DNA from: Rhodococcus sp. P1Y
GTDB taxonomy: Bacteria; Actinomycetota; Actinomycetes; Mycobacteriales; Mycobacteriaceae
Direction of reading: 5' to 3'
DNA length: 64,000 nucleotides
Assembly: GCF_003641205.1 (NCBI RefSeq)
Contig: NZ_CP032762.1
Location: 4,464,001-4,528,000, forward strand
In this document: positions 43,655 to 53,240 of the stretch, piece after piece
Position numbering within the stretch: the stretch's first letter is position 1
Layout of the letters: the number at the start of each line of letters is the position of its first letter
Notes under the pieces: model-generated
What the model was told of the DNA's origin: nothing
Database searches by the model: none
What the model saw: only the letters and a program-made list of their open reading frames with translations
Program-made: the position numbers and the translations under genes

Positions 43655-44952
43655 GCAAACGACCTCCTGTCCTCGCCGATGGCTGCATAGGGCCGCGTGT
43701 TGGGGGTTCTCCCCTGCGCGCAGGCCCCACAAAGACCGTTCAGATGGTCCGTGACCAATTCCGGGTACTCACGCAGCACTCCCGCAGCGACATTCGCCGC
43801 CCCGTCGAGCGTTCCGCACGCCCCGCGGCCGCGCAGTCCCACAGACCACGCGCGCAGGCGCTCCACGTCACGATCGTCCGCGCGTCCGTCGCACAGCGCG
43901 GCCATCGCGGCAGCCATCGCCGCGGTGCCGTTGAAGCACGATCCGCATTGTCCGGCATTTTCGCGATCGAAATAGGCCAGCACGTCGGCGGATACCGCAA
44001 CGGGGCAGACTGCGGAATCGATCACCGCCATAGCACCGCAGCCCAATCCACTTCCAGCAGCGCGCAACTCGGCATAGTCGAGCGGGATGTCGAGTACGCG
44101 GGCGGACAGCACGCCGGCGAAGTAGCCGCCGACCAAAGCGCCGGTCACCGCAGTCTCGTCGCCCAGCCATCGGAGCACCTCGGCCAGAGTGGTACCGAAC
44201 GGCACCTCGTAAAGCCCGTTGTTCGCGGTCCCCGTCAGCGTCATCAAGAAGGTCCCAGCGGAATCTTCAGTACCTACAGTTCGGTACTCCGCGGCTCCAT
44301 GTTGCTGCACGTAGGGCAGGTTCGCCAGTGTTTCGACATTCGAGACCAGAGTCGGCCGGTCGTGAACGCCAGATTGGAACGGCCGAGGTGGTTTGTCCTG
44401 CGGAAGAGCAGGACCGCCGTTGATCGACCTCACGGCTGCCGTTTCCTCCCCTGCAACGTACGTGGAGTCGACCTCGTGGACGCACGCACGGCCGATTACG
44501 TCCGTCGTCTCGGGTAGCTGCGCGAGAGCATCGCGCAGGCTCGTAGCACTGGCCCGGTCCGAGACGTAAATGTAGACGTCCTCGGCACCGACCATCGCCG
44601 CGGCAAGCCGAACGCCGTCGAGAACGAGGTGAGGGCGGTACCTCATCAGCCAACGGTCCTTCACCGATGCCGGTTCGCCCTCCTCGCCGTTGGCGAGAAG
44701 AACGGGCACAGCAGGACCTGTTTTGACAGTGCGGATCTTCTGCGCCAGGGGAAACGCTGCCCCACCTCGCCCTCGCAGGCCTGCATCGGACACTAGCGTG
44801 AGCAATGCCTCGGCGTCCGAAATAGGTGCGTATCCACCGCCGGCGACATACGCGTCGTAGTCTTCTCGTCCGGAACCGGTGATCAACCTCGGTGTCGTTC
44901 CCGGGAATGCGGCAGTCCGCAAGTTCATTCCGGCATCGGTCGTTACGCTCAT
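43651..44952 (-). CDS. NuoF-like NADH:acceptor oxidoreductase (soluble Fp-type reductase)
   Basis: 433 residues with the NuoF order: AGLRGRGGAAFPLAQK for NADH/FMN binding, LLANGEEGEPASVKDRWLM, the AGEETA segment, and a SLBB-like domain with VGGYFAGVLSAR. The C-terminal cluster region has CGSCFNGT and a later GACGTL; the third cysteine of the usual CGxCxPC motif is Asn. NuoF moves electrons from NADH through FMN to an iron-sulfur cluster. No other Nuo genes are present, so it probably reduces the coupled ferredoxin and thus the oxygenase. Confidence 0.82.
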   Translation of the reverse strand: MSVTTDAGMNLRTAAFPGTTPRLITGSGREDYDAYVAGGGYAPISDAEALLTLVSDAGLRGRGGAAFPLAQKIRTVKTGPAVPVLLANGEEGEPASVKDRWLMRYRPHLVLDGVRLAAAMVGAEDVYIYVSDRASATSLRDALAQLPETTDVIGRACVHEVDSTYVAGEETAAVRSINGGPALPQDKPPRPFQSGVHDRPTLVSNVETLANLPYVQQHGAAEYRTVGTEDSAGTFLMTLTGTANNGLYEVPFGTTLAEVLRWLGDETAVTGALVGGYFAGVLSARVLDIPLDYAELRAAGSGLGCGAMAVIDSAVCPVAVSADVLAYFDRENAGQCGSCFNGTAAMAAAMAALCDGRADDRDVERLRAWSVGLRGRGACGTLDGAANVAAGVLREYPELVTDHLNGLCGACAQGRTPNTRPYAAIGEDRRSFA

Positions 44953-45007
44953 CGAACTTCTGCCATTTCGGTGGTGTACGTCGTGGTCGACGCGTTCGGG
45001 TAGTCGA

Positions 45008-45394
45008 TCATGCGCTGACGATCACGTTCGAACCGTCCACGCGCACCGGGTATGTGCGAATGCTCCACTCCGGCTTCACGGTCGTAGTGCCCGTGGCAAG
45101 CTCGAATCCCCACTGATGCCATGGGCAATAGATGAATTCGCCGTCCCTAACTTCGGCAGCCCCACCCGGGCGTTCCGGAGCACTGACTGTCTGGCCTTTG
45201 GTACGTCCGAAGCACAACGGACCGCCTTCGTGAGGGCAGTAGTTCGCGATTGCGTAGAACGTGCCCTTGACGTTGTAGACGCCTACGCCGTAGCGACCGA
45301 TAGGGAACACCTTGTGTTCCCCCGGCGGGATTTCGTCTGTGGTGGCAACCACGTGTTCACGACCACGCGCCAGACGCTTTTCTTTCTCGGTCAT
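45008..45394 (-). CDS. Rieske [2Fe-2S] ferredoxin
   Basis: 128 residues. The Rieske ligands are in CPHEGGPLC and CPWHQWGF (C-x-H, C-x2-H). There is no catalytic domain, so it is an electron carrier or a small Rieske subunit. The ATG shares one base with the stop of the amidohydrolase gene upstream (TGATG). It belongs to the operon with the Rieske oxygenase alpha subunit and NuoF-like reductase. Confidence 0.88.
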   Translation of the reverse strand: MTEKEKRLARGREHVVATTDEIPPGEHKVFPIGRYGVGVYNVKGTFYAIANYCPHEGGPLCFGRTKGQTVSAPERPGGAAEVRDGEFIYCPWHQWGFELATGTTTVKPEWSIRTYPVRVDGSNVIVSA

Positions 45395-46545
45395 CAGTAA
45401 GCCTTTACCTGTCCCGCCAGCGCGGGCAATTCGCTCGGCAGGCCGAACAGATCGATGCCGTTCTGGAACATCACCGCGTCACGCATCTGCACTGGAATAT
45501 GCTTGGCCACCCATCGCGGCTCGTCGAACGTCCAGTGCGGATAGTCTGAGGAGAACAACAAGATTTTGTCCGCCTCCATCCACTCCAGGGCGTTGGTCAG
45601 CTCGAGCTTGTCCTCCGGGTAGTCCAGTGGCTGGGTGGTGAAGAAGATGTTGTCTTTGACGTAGTCGGACGGCTTCTTGGTCAACCCCGCAGTGTCGGCG
45701 CCACGCGCTGCGTAAATCGCATCCATGCGCCACATCAGCGGAAGTATCCACGATGAAGCGTGTTCGATGAACACGATTTTCAGGGCAGGAAACCGTTCGA
45801 AGACGCCGTCGAAAATTAGGCTCATGACCTGGTTCGCGGCGAGCATCGAGTAGGTGACCATGAAATCGTGGTTGTAGGACATGAAGCCGACCGGGCTCAT
45901 GGGGAGGAGGTTGTGTTTTCCACGACCGAGGTGGCAAGCGACGGGAATGTCGTGTTTCGTTGCTGCGGCCCACACCGGGTCGTACTTCGGGTGGCCCCAC
46001 GACGGCCTCGGCTCCGCGTGAATCAAAACCTGCTTGTAACGCTCGTGGCCGGCCCACTTCTCGATCTCTCGCGCGGCCACGTCGGGCTCTGCGATGTTTG
46101 CGCAAATGGATCCGTAGAACCGGCCGTGCCAGTTGTTTTCTCGGTCGAGCCAGCATGCTTCCTGCCACAGATTGGTGGCCGCTGCCATCGCGGTGACCTC
46201 TTCCTCGGTATCTCCGCCACCTCCCGATGTGGGTCCGAGAATCACGATGTCGGACCCCGAGTCCAACACGAGCTGGCGAAATGCCATCGCCGGATCGGTG
46301 CACGCAAATTCGCCGTCCCCGGGGAACGAATCCACCCGCATGGCGCGCGCGAAATTGTAATCAGGCGCATCGTAGAAAATTCCGTTGTTCGCGCCGGCAC
46401 CGCGCGCTTGCTGTTCCTTGACGAACTTGGGGTCGAGAAACTCGTGCAGCGCACCCTTGCGCGGGTACGGATGCGTATCGCAATCCACGACCCTCACGGG
46501 ATCGAGTGTCGACGTCGATACTTGTTCGCTGTGTGTTCGTGTCAT
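45394..46545 (-). CDS. Amidohydrolase family 2 protein
   Basis: 383 residues from ATG at 46545. TIM-barrel amidohydrolase-2: the strand-1 metal site is VVDCDTHPYPR (Asp and His), HLGRGKHN and FIEHASSW provide further ligand positions, and LLFSSDYPHWTFDEP carries the catalytic Asp. Relatives include ACMSD-type decarboxylases and C-C hydrolases acting on ring or ring-cleaved compounds. It follows a sister gene with altered active-site residues. A role after the Rieske oxygenase is likely. Confidence 0.85.
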   Translation of the reverse strand: MTRTHSEQVSTSTLDPVRVVDCDTHPYPRKGALHEFLDPKFVKEQQARGAGANNGIFYDAPDYNFARAMRVDSFPGDGEFACTDPAMAFRQLVLDSGSDIVILGPTSGGGGDTEEEVTAMAAATNLWQEACWLDRENNWHGRFYGSICANIAEPDVAAREIEKWAGHERYKQVLIHAEPRPSWGHPKYDPVWAAATKHDIPVACHLGRGKHNLLPMSPVGFMSYNHDFMVTYSMLAANQVMSLIFDGVFERFPALKIVFIEHASSWILPLMWRMDAIYAARGADTAGLTKKPSDYVKDNIFFTTQPLDYPEDKLELTNALEWMEADKILLFSSDYPHWTFDEPRWVAKHIPVQMRDAVMFQNGIDLFGLPSELPALAGQVKAY

Positions 46546-46591
46546 CGGACTGGCCTCGTCTCGGTTCGTTCTGCTGTCTCTTGCGGGCATG

Positions 46592-47647
46592 TCATTGCAT
46601 TACCGGTGACGACAGCGAGATGCCGTAGAGCTTCTCGGCATTGCGCGAGCACACCTTGTCTCGCTGCGCTGGAGTCCACGCCGAAGGCAGGGACTCCACC
46701 GACGCTGTCTGCCAATCCGGGTAGCTCGACCCGAACATCAGCATGTCTTCTTTGCCGGTCATCCGGAGCCATTCCGAAGCGAACTCCACGTCCCCCGGTC
46801 CGTCCAGCAGTCCGTTGACGAAGTACACATGTTCGGCCAGGTAGTCACTGGGCATTTTGGGGGCCCACGGGGTCTGTTCGAGGTGGGGGCGACCGAAGGT
46901 GTCCATACGCCACATAATCGGGGTCAACATGTCTGCTGCGCCGTCCGCGAAAACGATACGTAAATCAGGGAATTCCTCGAAAATGCCTTCGGCGATCATG
47001 TTCATCAGGTGGTACACGAAGGTCAGAGGCTGAAAGCCGACCAGCTGCGCGTAAGTACGGGCCGGCCCCGACGGCGTCGGGGGGTGCGTGATACCTTGGC
47101 CCATCTCCCAATGGATAGCAATCGGAAGGCCTGCATCGGTCGCTGCTTTCCACAGTGGCTTGTAGTACGACCGTCCGTACGGTGCCTGCGTCTGCATCGG
47201 CAACCCGATCTGAACGACTTGTGGGTGATCTTTCCACTTCTCGATTTCCGCAACGGCAGAATCGATGTCGTTCGGATTGACCCGAATGGTGCCGTAGAAC
47301 TTGTCCTTGTACGTGCCGGACTCCAACCAGTTCTCGACCATCGATCGGTTCGTGGCAGACAGTATTGCCGTCTCGAGATGCCAGTCGGGCAACATTCCTA
47401 CCGACATGGGGTGAAGGATCGCCGCGTCGAAAGCCTGTTTCACGAACAACTGCCGACCCGCCAGTTCAGGATCGGAGCCCGGGTGGGTGCCGTCCTCGGG
47501 GTGGGTGCCCTCGGCGTATCGATTGCCCAGTGACGCCGTGAACGTCACGTCGGGTGTGGGGAATCCCCGGCTCGCCCAGGGTTCACCGAGAGCGGTGCGC
47601 AGATGTGCATCCGATGGGAAGAAGACGTGAACGCTGGCGTCGATCAT
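46592..47647 (-). CDS. Amidohydrolase family 2 protein with altered metal site
   Basis: 351 residues from ATG at 47647. The fold matches its neighbour (IVFADGAADMLTPIMWRMD, HPPTPSGPARTYAQLVGF), but key residues differ. The strand-1 motif is IDASVHVFF, with Ser where the neighbour has Asp (VDCDTH). The C-terminal GSSYPDW has Ser where catalytic Asp stands in SSDYPHW. It may be an inactive or regulatory subunit that forms a heterodimer with the 45394-46545 product. It sits within the oxygenase operon. Confidence 0.82.
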   Translation of the reverse strand: MIDASVHVFFPSDAHLRTALGEPWASRGFPTPDVTFTASLGNRYAEGTHPEDGTHPGSDPELAGRQLFVKQAFDAAILHPMSVGMLPDWHLETAILSATNRSMVENWLESGTYKDKFYGTIRVNPNDIDSAVAEIEKWKDHPQVVQIGLPMQTQAPYGRSYYKPLWKAATDAGLPIAIHWEMGQGITHPPTPSGPARTYAQLVGFQPLTFVYHLMNMIAEGIFEEFPDLRIVFADGAADMLTPIMWRMDTFGRPHLEQTPWAPKMPSDYLAEHVYFVNGLLDGPGDVEFASEWLRMTGKEDMLMFGSSYPDWQTASVESLPSAWTPAQRDKVCSRNAEKLYGISLSSPVMQ

Positions 47648-47759
47648 GTCGGGACGTGGCCTCCGTAGTAGTAACTGTCCGCGCACCGTGGGAGCGCGGA
47701 CCAAATAATTGTTCCGATACTAACACCAGGGGCACCTCGAGAGGCGCGATTGGCACCGA

Positions 47760-48644
47760 TCAGATTCCCTTTTCCGAATCGATGAATTCGAGAAAAGTCG
47801 GGACACCGTCCATCCACGGGTCGAAAATTCCACCCTTGCCTGCATCGCGCAATGCCTGTCCTCGCTCCCATGCATCTTCCGGCCAGGGCGGTTCGACGAA
47901 ACGAGACGACCGGATCAGGGAATGCACCTCCATGGACGTTCGCTTGGGGTGGTCGATGTCGCCTTCCCCACCGCGCACGATCAACGTCGGGACGTCGATC
48001 TGCCGCATCTCGTGGTCCGCGACGCCGGGGATTGCCTCGGTTGCCTTCGGCACGTACGCCTCGAACCATTGCCACATCACCCGTTCGAATTCCTCGGCGC
48101 CCAGATCTCGCAGCCGCTGCTCGTTGGCAGGGTTGGCGTCGACCAGGTCGGACCAGCTACCCGCGCGACCCTTGAGCGCCAGAATTCCGTCGATGCCGTT
48201 CCGACGTAGCGTTCGTATCTCGTCCAGGACGTACACACTGGCCAGACTGATCGAGCTGAATGCGCCACCGACAATCGACCACACGACCAATCTGCGAACC
48301 AGGTGGGGGTATTCGATGGTGAACACGATGGAGTCACGCGCACCGCCCGAGCCGCCCAGAACGGCTATCGGACCGAGCCCCAGTTGCTCGACGAGCCCGG
48401 CGAGCGTTTCCGCCCGCATGTGCGACTCCGAGCGACCGTAGAGCTGAATGTCCGACGCACCCGTGTTCGGGCGATCCCAGATCAGGACACGCTTACCTGC
48501 CGCGGCGAACGCTTCCGCGAACGGGCGAACACCTCGGTACTCCATACCGAACCGTCCGCCAGGCGTGATCACGACGGTGTCTCCGCCCTCCGGTCCGATC
48601 AGCTCATATCGGACCTTGCCGCCGTTCACTGTCAAATCGGGCAT
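47760..48644 (-). CDS. Alpha/beta hydrolase
   Basis: 294 residues from ATG at 48644, after GAGGAG. The fold is canonical: oxyanion region ITPGGRFGMEYRG, VLIWDRPNTGASD, nucleophile elbow LGGSGGARDS (G-x-S-x-G), a cap domain, and VPTLIVRGGEGDIDHPK. Many meta-cleavage-product hydrolases look like this. Here it could hydrolyse a C-C or ester bond after ring oxygenation. Confidence 0.87.
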   Translation of the reverse strand: MPDLTVNGGKVRYELIGPEGGDTVVITPGGRFGMEYRGVRPFAEAFAAAGKRVLIWDRPNTGASDIQLYGRSESHMRAETLAGLVEQLGLGPIAVLGGSGGARDSIVFTIEYPHLVRRLVVWSIVGGAFSSISLASVYVLDEIRTLRRNGIDGILALKGRAGSWSDLVDANPANEQRLRDLGAEEFERVMWQWFEAYVPKATEAIPGVADHEMRQIDVPTLIVRGGEGDIDHPKRTSMEVHSLIRSSRFVEPPWPEDAWERGQALRDAGKGGIFDPWMDGVPTFLEFIDSEKGI

Positions 48645-48682
48645 CGTGCTCCTCATCGTTATCGACACGCGTGACACGAAGT

Positions 48683-49066
48683 TCACTGCGCGCCGCTGTT
48701 GGTGTGAATGGTGTTTCCGAGGTCCGGGGAGACCGCGTTGTTGTCCTGGGCTTCAATGGGGCGCACTCCGCGCTTCTCCACGACCAGACCCGACCCGCGG
48801 CACTTCAGTTGACAACCGAGACGTACCCGAGAGTCGTTGCTGTACTTGGGGCTCAGCCTCGAGCGGATGGCGTCCAGTTCGGCATCTTCGGCAGGTACCG
48901 CGTCGAGCTCACCGTCGACGATCGTCGTGAAGCAGGTCATGCATTCGATCTGCCCCCAACACTTCGTCGGCCAGACGTAATCTTGACGCCACGCAGCTTC
49001 TGCAACGGATTCGCCGTCGAAGGCCTCCAACTCGATCCCGGCGGGTCGCACTGTGAACCGGGGCAT
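48683..49066 (-). CDS. Plant-type [2Fe-2S] ferredoxin
   Basis: 127 residues. The cluster motif is CWGQIECMTC with a further cysteine near LGCQLKC, and WRQDYVWPTKC matches ferredoxins of oxygenase systems. A 35-residue polar tail after the fold is unusual. It is next to the oxygenase alpha gene and may be its immediate electron donor. Confidence 0.85.
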   Translation of the reverse strand: MPRFTVRPAGIELEAFDGESVAEAAWRQDYVWPTKCWGQIECMTCFTTIVDGELDAVPAEDAELDAIRSRLSPKYSNDSRVRLGCQLKCRGSGLVVEKRGVRPIEAQDNNAVSPDLGNTIHTNSGAQ

Positions 49067-49069
49067 GGC

Positions 49070-49348
49070 CTATTCGCCCAATCGAATCTGATCAGGGGTT
49101 GCAGAGGCTTTGTCTGCGTCGAGCTTTCTCGACCACCCCTTGCGTGTGGAGTCACCTTCGAGTGCCGCGATTCTCTGCTCGAGCACCGCGGTGATCTCGA
49201 TCAACCCGAACACCGCTTTGCGCAGTACGAGATCGTCGGTCGAGTGGATTCGGGCGGCGTCGATATCCACCAGTTTGGCAGCCAACGCATGGACGAAGGC
49301 CGCTTCCTCGCTCACATCGATGTCTCGAACGTTGTTGCTTGTGAACAT
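49070..49348 (-). CDS. Small hypothetical protein beside the oxygenase
   Basis: 92 residues from ATG at 49348, 2 bp after the oxygenase stop. It is helical and Ala/Leu-rich (EEAAFVHALAAKLVDIDAAR, KAVFGLIEITAVLEQRIAALEG) with a basic C-terminus. It is too short for a classical oxygenase beta subunit. It may be an accessory or structural subunit of the oxygenase. No family is recognised. Confidence 0.6.
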   Translation of the reverse strand: MFTSNNVRDIDVSEEAAFVHALAAKLVDIDAARIHSTDDLVLRKAVFGLIEITAVLEQRIAALEGDSTRKGWSRKLDADKASATPDQIRLGE

Positions 49349-49350
49349 GA

Positions 49351-50745
49351 TCAGTAGTCCGCCGCGAGCCGACGATCGAGTTCCTGGTGCATGTTCGCGA
49401 TCGTTACCTCCCAGAGCTCGGCGAGCGTCGTCTCCGACAAGCTCTGGTTCTTGATTCCCCGTTGCATCCGTTCGAGATTCGCGAAGTCCTGGCGTGGAAT
49501 GAGACCCCAGTGATCTGCGTCGTCTTTGTCGAACCGTCCCGACAGCACTGCACGGGTCGGCTCCGCCGACTTCGGGTACGTGGTCAGCGACCACACCTCG
49601 AACCGGCACCACTCCGGGTCGTCATTGTGGGGCCGCACCCGGTAGCACAAGCTGTTTGCGTACATGGGCAACATGAGGTAGTTCGGGAACAGGTGAATGT
49701 CGCCGCCCCACAGCTTCATCACCTCGGGGGTCTTGGACGGCCCTTCGATGCCCGCACCCTCCCAGTACTCGAAGAGTGCGTTGATCGCCTTGGCGGTGTA
49801 CGCCGGGTCGCTGGTGTCCATATTGCCCGCAACGCTCTCGAACACATGAATGTCGCGTTCGAGGGTCATGGCGTCCTGACCCTGCTGGTTCAGCTTGGCC
49901 GCCTTCAAGAAGTCCGGCTTTCCGCCGTACCCCTCGCGCGAATCCCCACTCTGAAAACGTCCGTGTCCGTTGACGAACGGCGTGTAGGCAACGTTCTGCT
50001 TGTTGATCTCGCTGTCCGACTCGTCGACGTAGGTATACAGCTGCGGATGCGTTTGCTTGACGTGCCATCCCTCGAAGAACGCTTCCTGCGCGAGCTTCCA
50101 GTTGCAGTTGATGACGGCTTCTTTCCACCACTTCACTCGCATGTTGTCGACGCCGCTGCGGGTCAGAATGTCCGCGGCCGGGAACAGCGCCTCCCGAAGT
50201 GGTGGCGCATCGTTGTCGAGGTTGATCCAGATGTGCCCACCCCAGGATTCGCATCGCGCCTCGTGCAGCGCGAGATTCTCGGGCTGCACGGTCTCTTTCG
50301 CGAAACCTTCCCTGCCGAAGATGTGGCTTATCGACCCGTCGGTCTTCCATCGCCACCCATGGAACGGACAGACGATCTGGTTTCCGGGGAAGCGGCCACA
50401 CCCGCTCCCCAGCTCGGTGGCGCGATGCCTGCACACGTTGTGCAGCGCCTTCACCGACCCGTCCACCTGTCGCACGATCAGCAGAGACTGGCCGATGATT
50501 TCGTACTCGGTGAAGTCACCCGGATTGGGAATCTCTTCCTCGCGCGCAGCCATCTGCCAAACGTGGGGCCACAGCTTCTTCTTCTCCAGCTCGAAGAATT
50601 CGCGTGAATAATAGCGCTCGGAGGGGACGTGCAAGCCATCCTTCATGTTGAACGGAACCTTCGAGTTCACGTCGTCGCCGTTGGGGCCCGTTGCCAGTGC
50701 CGATTCGATGGGATCGGTTCCGGTCGACCGCTCAGTTGTAGTCAT
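49351..50745 (-). CDS. Rieske non-heme iron oxygenase, alpha subunit
   Basis: 464 residues. Rieske domain: CRHRATELGSGC and CPFHGWRWKTDG give the Cys/His ligand set. The catalytic domain carries AQEAFFEGWHVKQTHPQ with the two iron histidines (H-x4-H). It hydroxylates or dihydroxylates a cyclic substrate with O2 and electrons from the ferredoxins encoded downstream. It is the first gene of the long minus-strand operon, so its substrate probably defines the pathway. No beta-subunit gene is adjacent. Confidence 0.9.
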   Translation of the reverse strand: MTTTERSTGTDPIESALATGPNGDDVNSKVPFNMKDGLHVPSERYYSREFFELEKKKLWPHVWQMAAREEEIPNPGDFTEYEIIGQSLLIVRQVDGSVKALHNVCRHRATELGSGCGRFPGNQIVCPFHGWRWKTDGSISHIFGREGFAKETVQPENLALHEARCESWGGHIWINLDNDAPPLREALFPAADILTRSGVDNMRVKWWKEAVINCNWKLAQEAFFEGWHVKQTHPQLYTYVDESDSEINKQNVAYTPFVNGHGRFQSGDSREGYGGKPDFLKAAKLNQQGQDAMTLERDIHVFESVAGNMDTSDPAYTAKAINALFEYWEGAGIEGPSKTPEVMKLWGGDIHLFPNYLMLPMYANSLCYRVRPHNDDPEWCRFEVWSLTTYPKSAEPTRAVLSGRFDKDDADHWGLIPRQDFANLERMQRGIKNQSLSETTLAELWEVTIANMHQELDRRLAADY

Positions 50746-50870
50746 AGCTGATTTTCAACTCGCTCTCTTCTAGTCGCTGCGCGGGGCAGCCGGATCTCGG
50801 CACGGAGCCAAGAGACCTAATCTTTGCTCTCAAAGTAACCCAGGTCACAGTAGCTGTACAACCCGGGGGG

Positions 50871-51365
50871 CTACACCCTGACGATGCGAACTTCGCAATT
50901 GAGGGCAGCTTCGAGCGCGGTGTGCAGCCTGCTCTCCGGAACCCGCCGTTCGGACTCCCGGGAGATCGTGACCGTGACCAACTCTTCGTCGTGTTCGTCG
51001 ACTTCGCGATGCACGTTGCCGTTCACGCCGAAACGCGTCAGAACACTGTGCGCGTCAGTATCGGTACCGCGACTGATGTAGGTGACGACACCCAAATCGG
51101 CAGCGACACCGAACGCTTCCGAGCATTTCGACTCGATGTCTCGCGTGGTGTTCGGACTGTCTATCTCGGCGATGACTTCGATCTCGCGGCAGCCCTCCGA
51201 GTTGCGACCTCGATGCGTCCCGATCAGTTCGAACCCTTGCTCGATCAATCGGTCCAATCCACGCTGGTATGTCTCATCGGGCATCACACCGTTTCGATCG
51301 AAATGCACTCTGATCACTGCAGTCGGCGTAGTTGAAGTTTCTGGTCGATCGACCGGTGACAACAC
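50871..51365 (-). CDS. Hypothetical protein
   Basis: About 164 residues from GTG at 51365, 6 bp after the stop of the flavoprotein gene. Alternating charged and hydrophobic stretches (HFDRNGVMPDETYQRGLDRLIEQGFELIGTHRG) suggest a mixed alpha/beta fold. No family is recognised. Coupling to the flavoprotein gene suggests a shared role. Confidence 0.6.
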   Translation of the reverse strand: MLSPVDRPETSTTPTAVIRVHFDRNGVMPDETYQRGLDRLIEQGFELIGTHRGRNSEGCREIEVIAEIDSPNTTRDIESKCSEAFGVAADLGVVTYISRGTDTDAHSVLTRFGVNGNVHREVDEHDEELVTVTISRESERRVPESRLHTALEAALNCEVRIVRV

Positions 51366-51371
51366 TGCGTG

Positions 51372-53110
51372 TCAGCCCCGTTCGCTGAGCGTCTGCTCCA
51401 CATCGAGGACATGAGCCGCCGCGGGGTCGACGGACTTGCCGGCAGCATGAAGGGCTGCAATGTAGCCGAACACCATGGTGTTGGCGATACTCGCGCCTGC
51501 ACCGAGATAGTTGCGACCCATGACTGTGGCTGTCATATTGCCCGCCGCGTACAAACCGGGAATTGGATTGTTCGCCTGATCGAGGACCCGTGCGTATTCG
51601 TCCGTGACGACCCCGCCCGCGGTACCGACATCACCGGGATAGATTTCGGTAGCGTAGAACGGTCCCGTCGCGACCGGCCCGACTGCGGGGTTCGGTTTGT
51701 TGCGTGGGTCTCCCAGCACCTTGTTGTACTGAGATTCACCGCGACCGAACTTCGGATCGCGACCCCGTTCGGCGTCCATGTTGAATTCGCGAACCGTTTC
51801 GGCCAGCGCCTCGGGGTCGAGCCCGATTTGCCGTGCGAGATCTTCGATCGTGGACGCGCGTCTCATCCACCCCTCACTGATCCATTTCTCGGGCATCTTG
51901 CCCGGCAGCGCTGTTCTCCACTCCTTGATGACCGGCAAGCCGGAACTCCACACCACGTTTCGACGGTATTGGTCGTCGAAGACCAACCACGCCGGCGCGG
52001 CATCGTTCGCGTACATCGCGCGCCCGACTTCGACATACGAATTGGACTCGTTGCAGAAACGCATCCCACGCTGGTTCACCAGGATGGTGTGCGCCCACTG
52101 GCGCGCCTGCGATAGCGCGGACATGCCGAACTCCCTGCGCGGGGAGGGCTGCCACACAGCCTCGTCCATGTAATCCGTCTTGGCACCCAGCGCAATCGCG
52201 GCGGCCAGTACCTCGCCTGTGTTGCCCGCGGTGGCCGACGTCCACTGACCCTCGTTGGGCTGAGTGTGCTCGGTGTACTTACGTCGCATCTCGGGATTTC
52301 GCTCGAAACCACCGGCAGACAGGAGGACACCGTGCCGGGCCCGGATCGTTTCTCGGTTGCCGCCTCGCGAAACCACGACGCCCACGACCGCACCGTCCTC
52401 GACGACCAGTTCCTCGACGCCGACTTCGGTCCAGATCGGAATGCCGGAGTCGAGCGCCGCCTTGGTCATTTGTCCGATCAGCGACATCCCGTTGGTCAGG
52501 AGGTCCTTTCCTGCCAACCGCGACACTTTGGTGCGAAGAAACACCCGCGCAGTGGCGGCGAAAGATGTCGCAGACCGCTGAAAGGTCGAAATCTTGCGGA
52601 TCTCATTGGTTTTGACGGCCAGCCTGAAAGCACGTGCTATTCCCGGGTGGATGCGCGCGTTCCATTCACCGAGATGCTTTCCGTCCCACGGTGCAGCCTC
52701 GACCGACCGGCCACGGCTCGAGCCACCTTTGACGTTGTCGTAGTAGTCCGAATAACCCTCGCAGCGTATGAGTTGGACGCCTTCCGAACGAAGGAAGTCG
52801 ATCATATCGGAGCCATGACGCAGAAACGCCGACCTTCGCGCCAGCGAGGAACCGTCATCCGGTTCACCCACAACCGCTTGGAAGTAGTCCATTCCGGCAC
52901 GCTCGGAGTCGGGCACGTTCTGCTCCCGCATCAGCGGGTTGTTCGGCATCCAGATAACACCGCCCGACATGGCGGTGGAACCGCCGACGAATTGTTGCTT
53001 TTCGATGATCAGTGGACGTAGTCCCGCATCGGCAGCGGCCAGCGCAGCGGTCATACCCCGCCGCCACTGCCCACGATCACGAGGTCGAACGTAGCTTCTG
53101 CAGTCGTCAT
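51372..53110 (-). pseudogene. FAD-binding dehydrogenase (3-ketosteroid delta1-dehydrogenase/fumarate reductase flavoprotein type) with frameshift near start
   Basis: ATG at 53110 follows AGGAG and gives MTTAEATFDLVIVGSGGG, the FAD-binding motif, then reaches TGA near 53051. The adjoining frame continues at once with MTAALAAADAGLRPLIIEKQ and runs 560 codons to 51372 (GGVIWMPNN, GAGASIANTMVFGYIAALHA). One extra G in the run of four at about 53052-53055 would restore a perfect N-terminus. The family reduces or dehydrogenates ring ketones next to the carbonyl. Either a recent mutation or a base-calling error in a G-run. Confidence 0.82.
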
Positions 53111-53240
53111 GAATGAACACTCCTGTGAGCAAAAATTTGGGTCGCGTTCACACGACTCTAGACCCACAAGTCTGCGAAAGGGATAAATCACGGGGATTCG
53201 GCGCTTGTATCGCGGAACGATGGAGGGCGCGATCGCGCGC

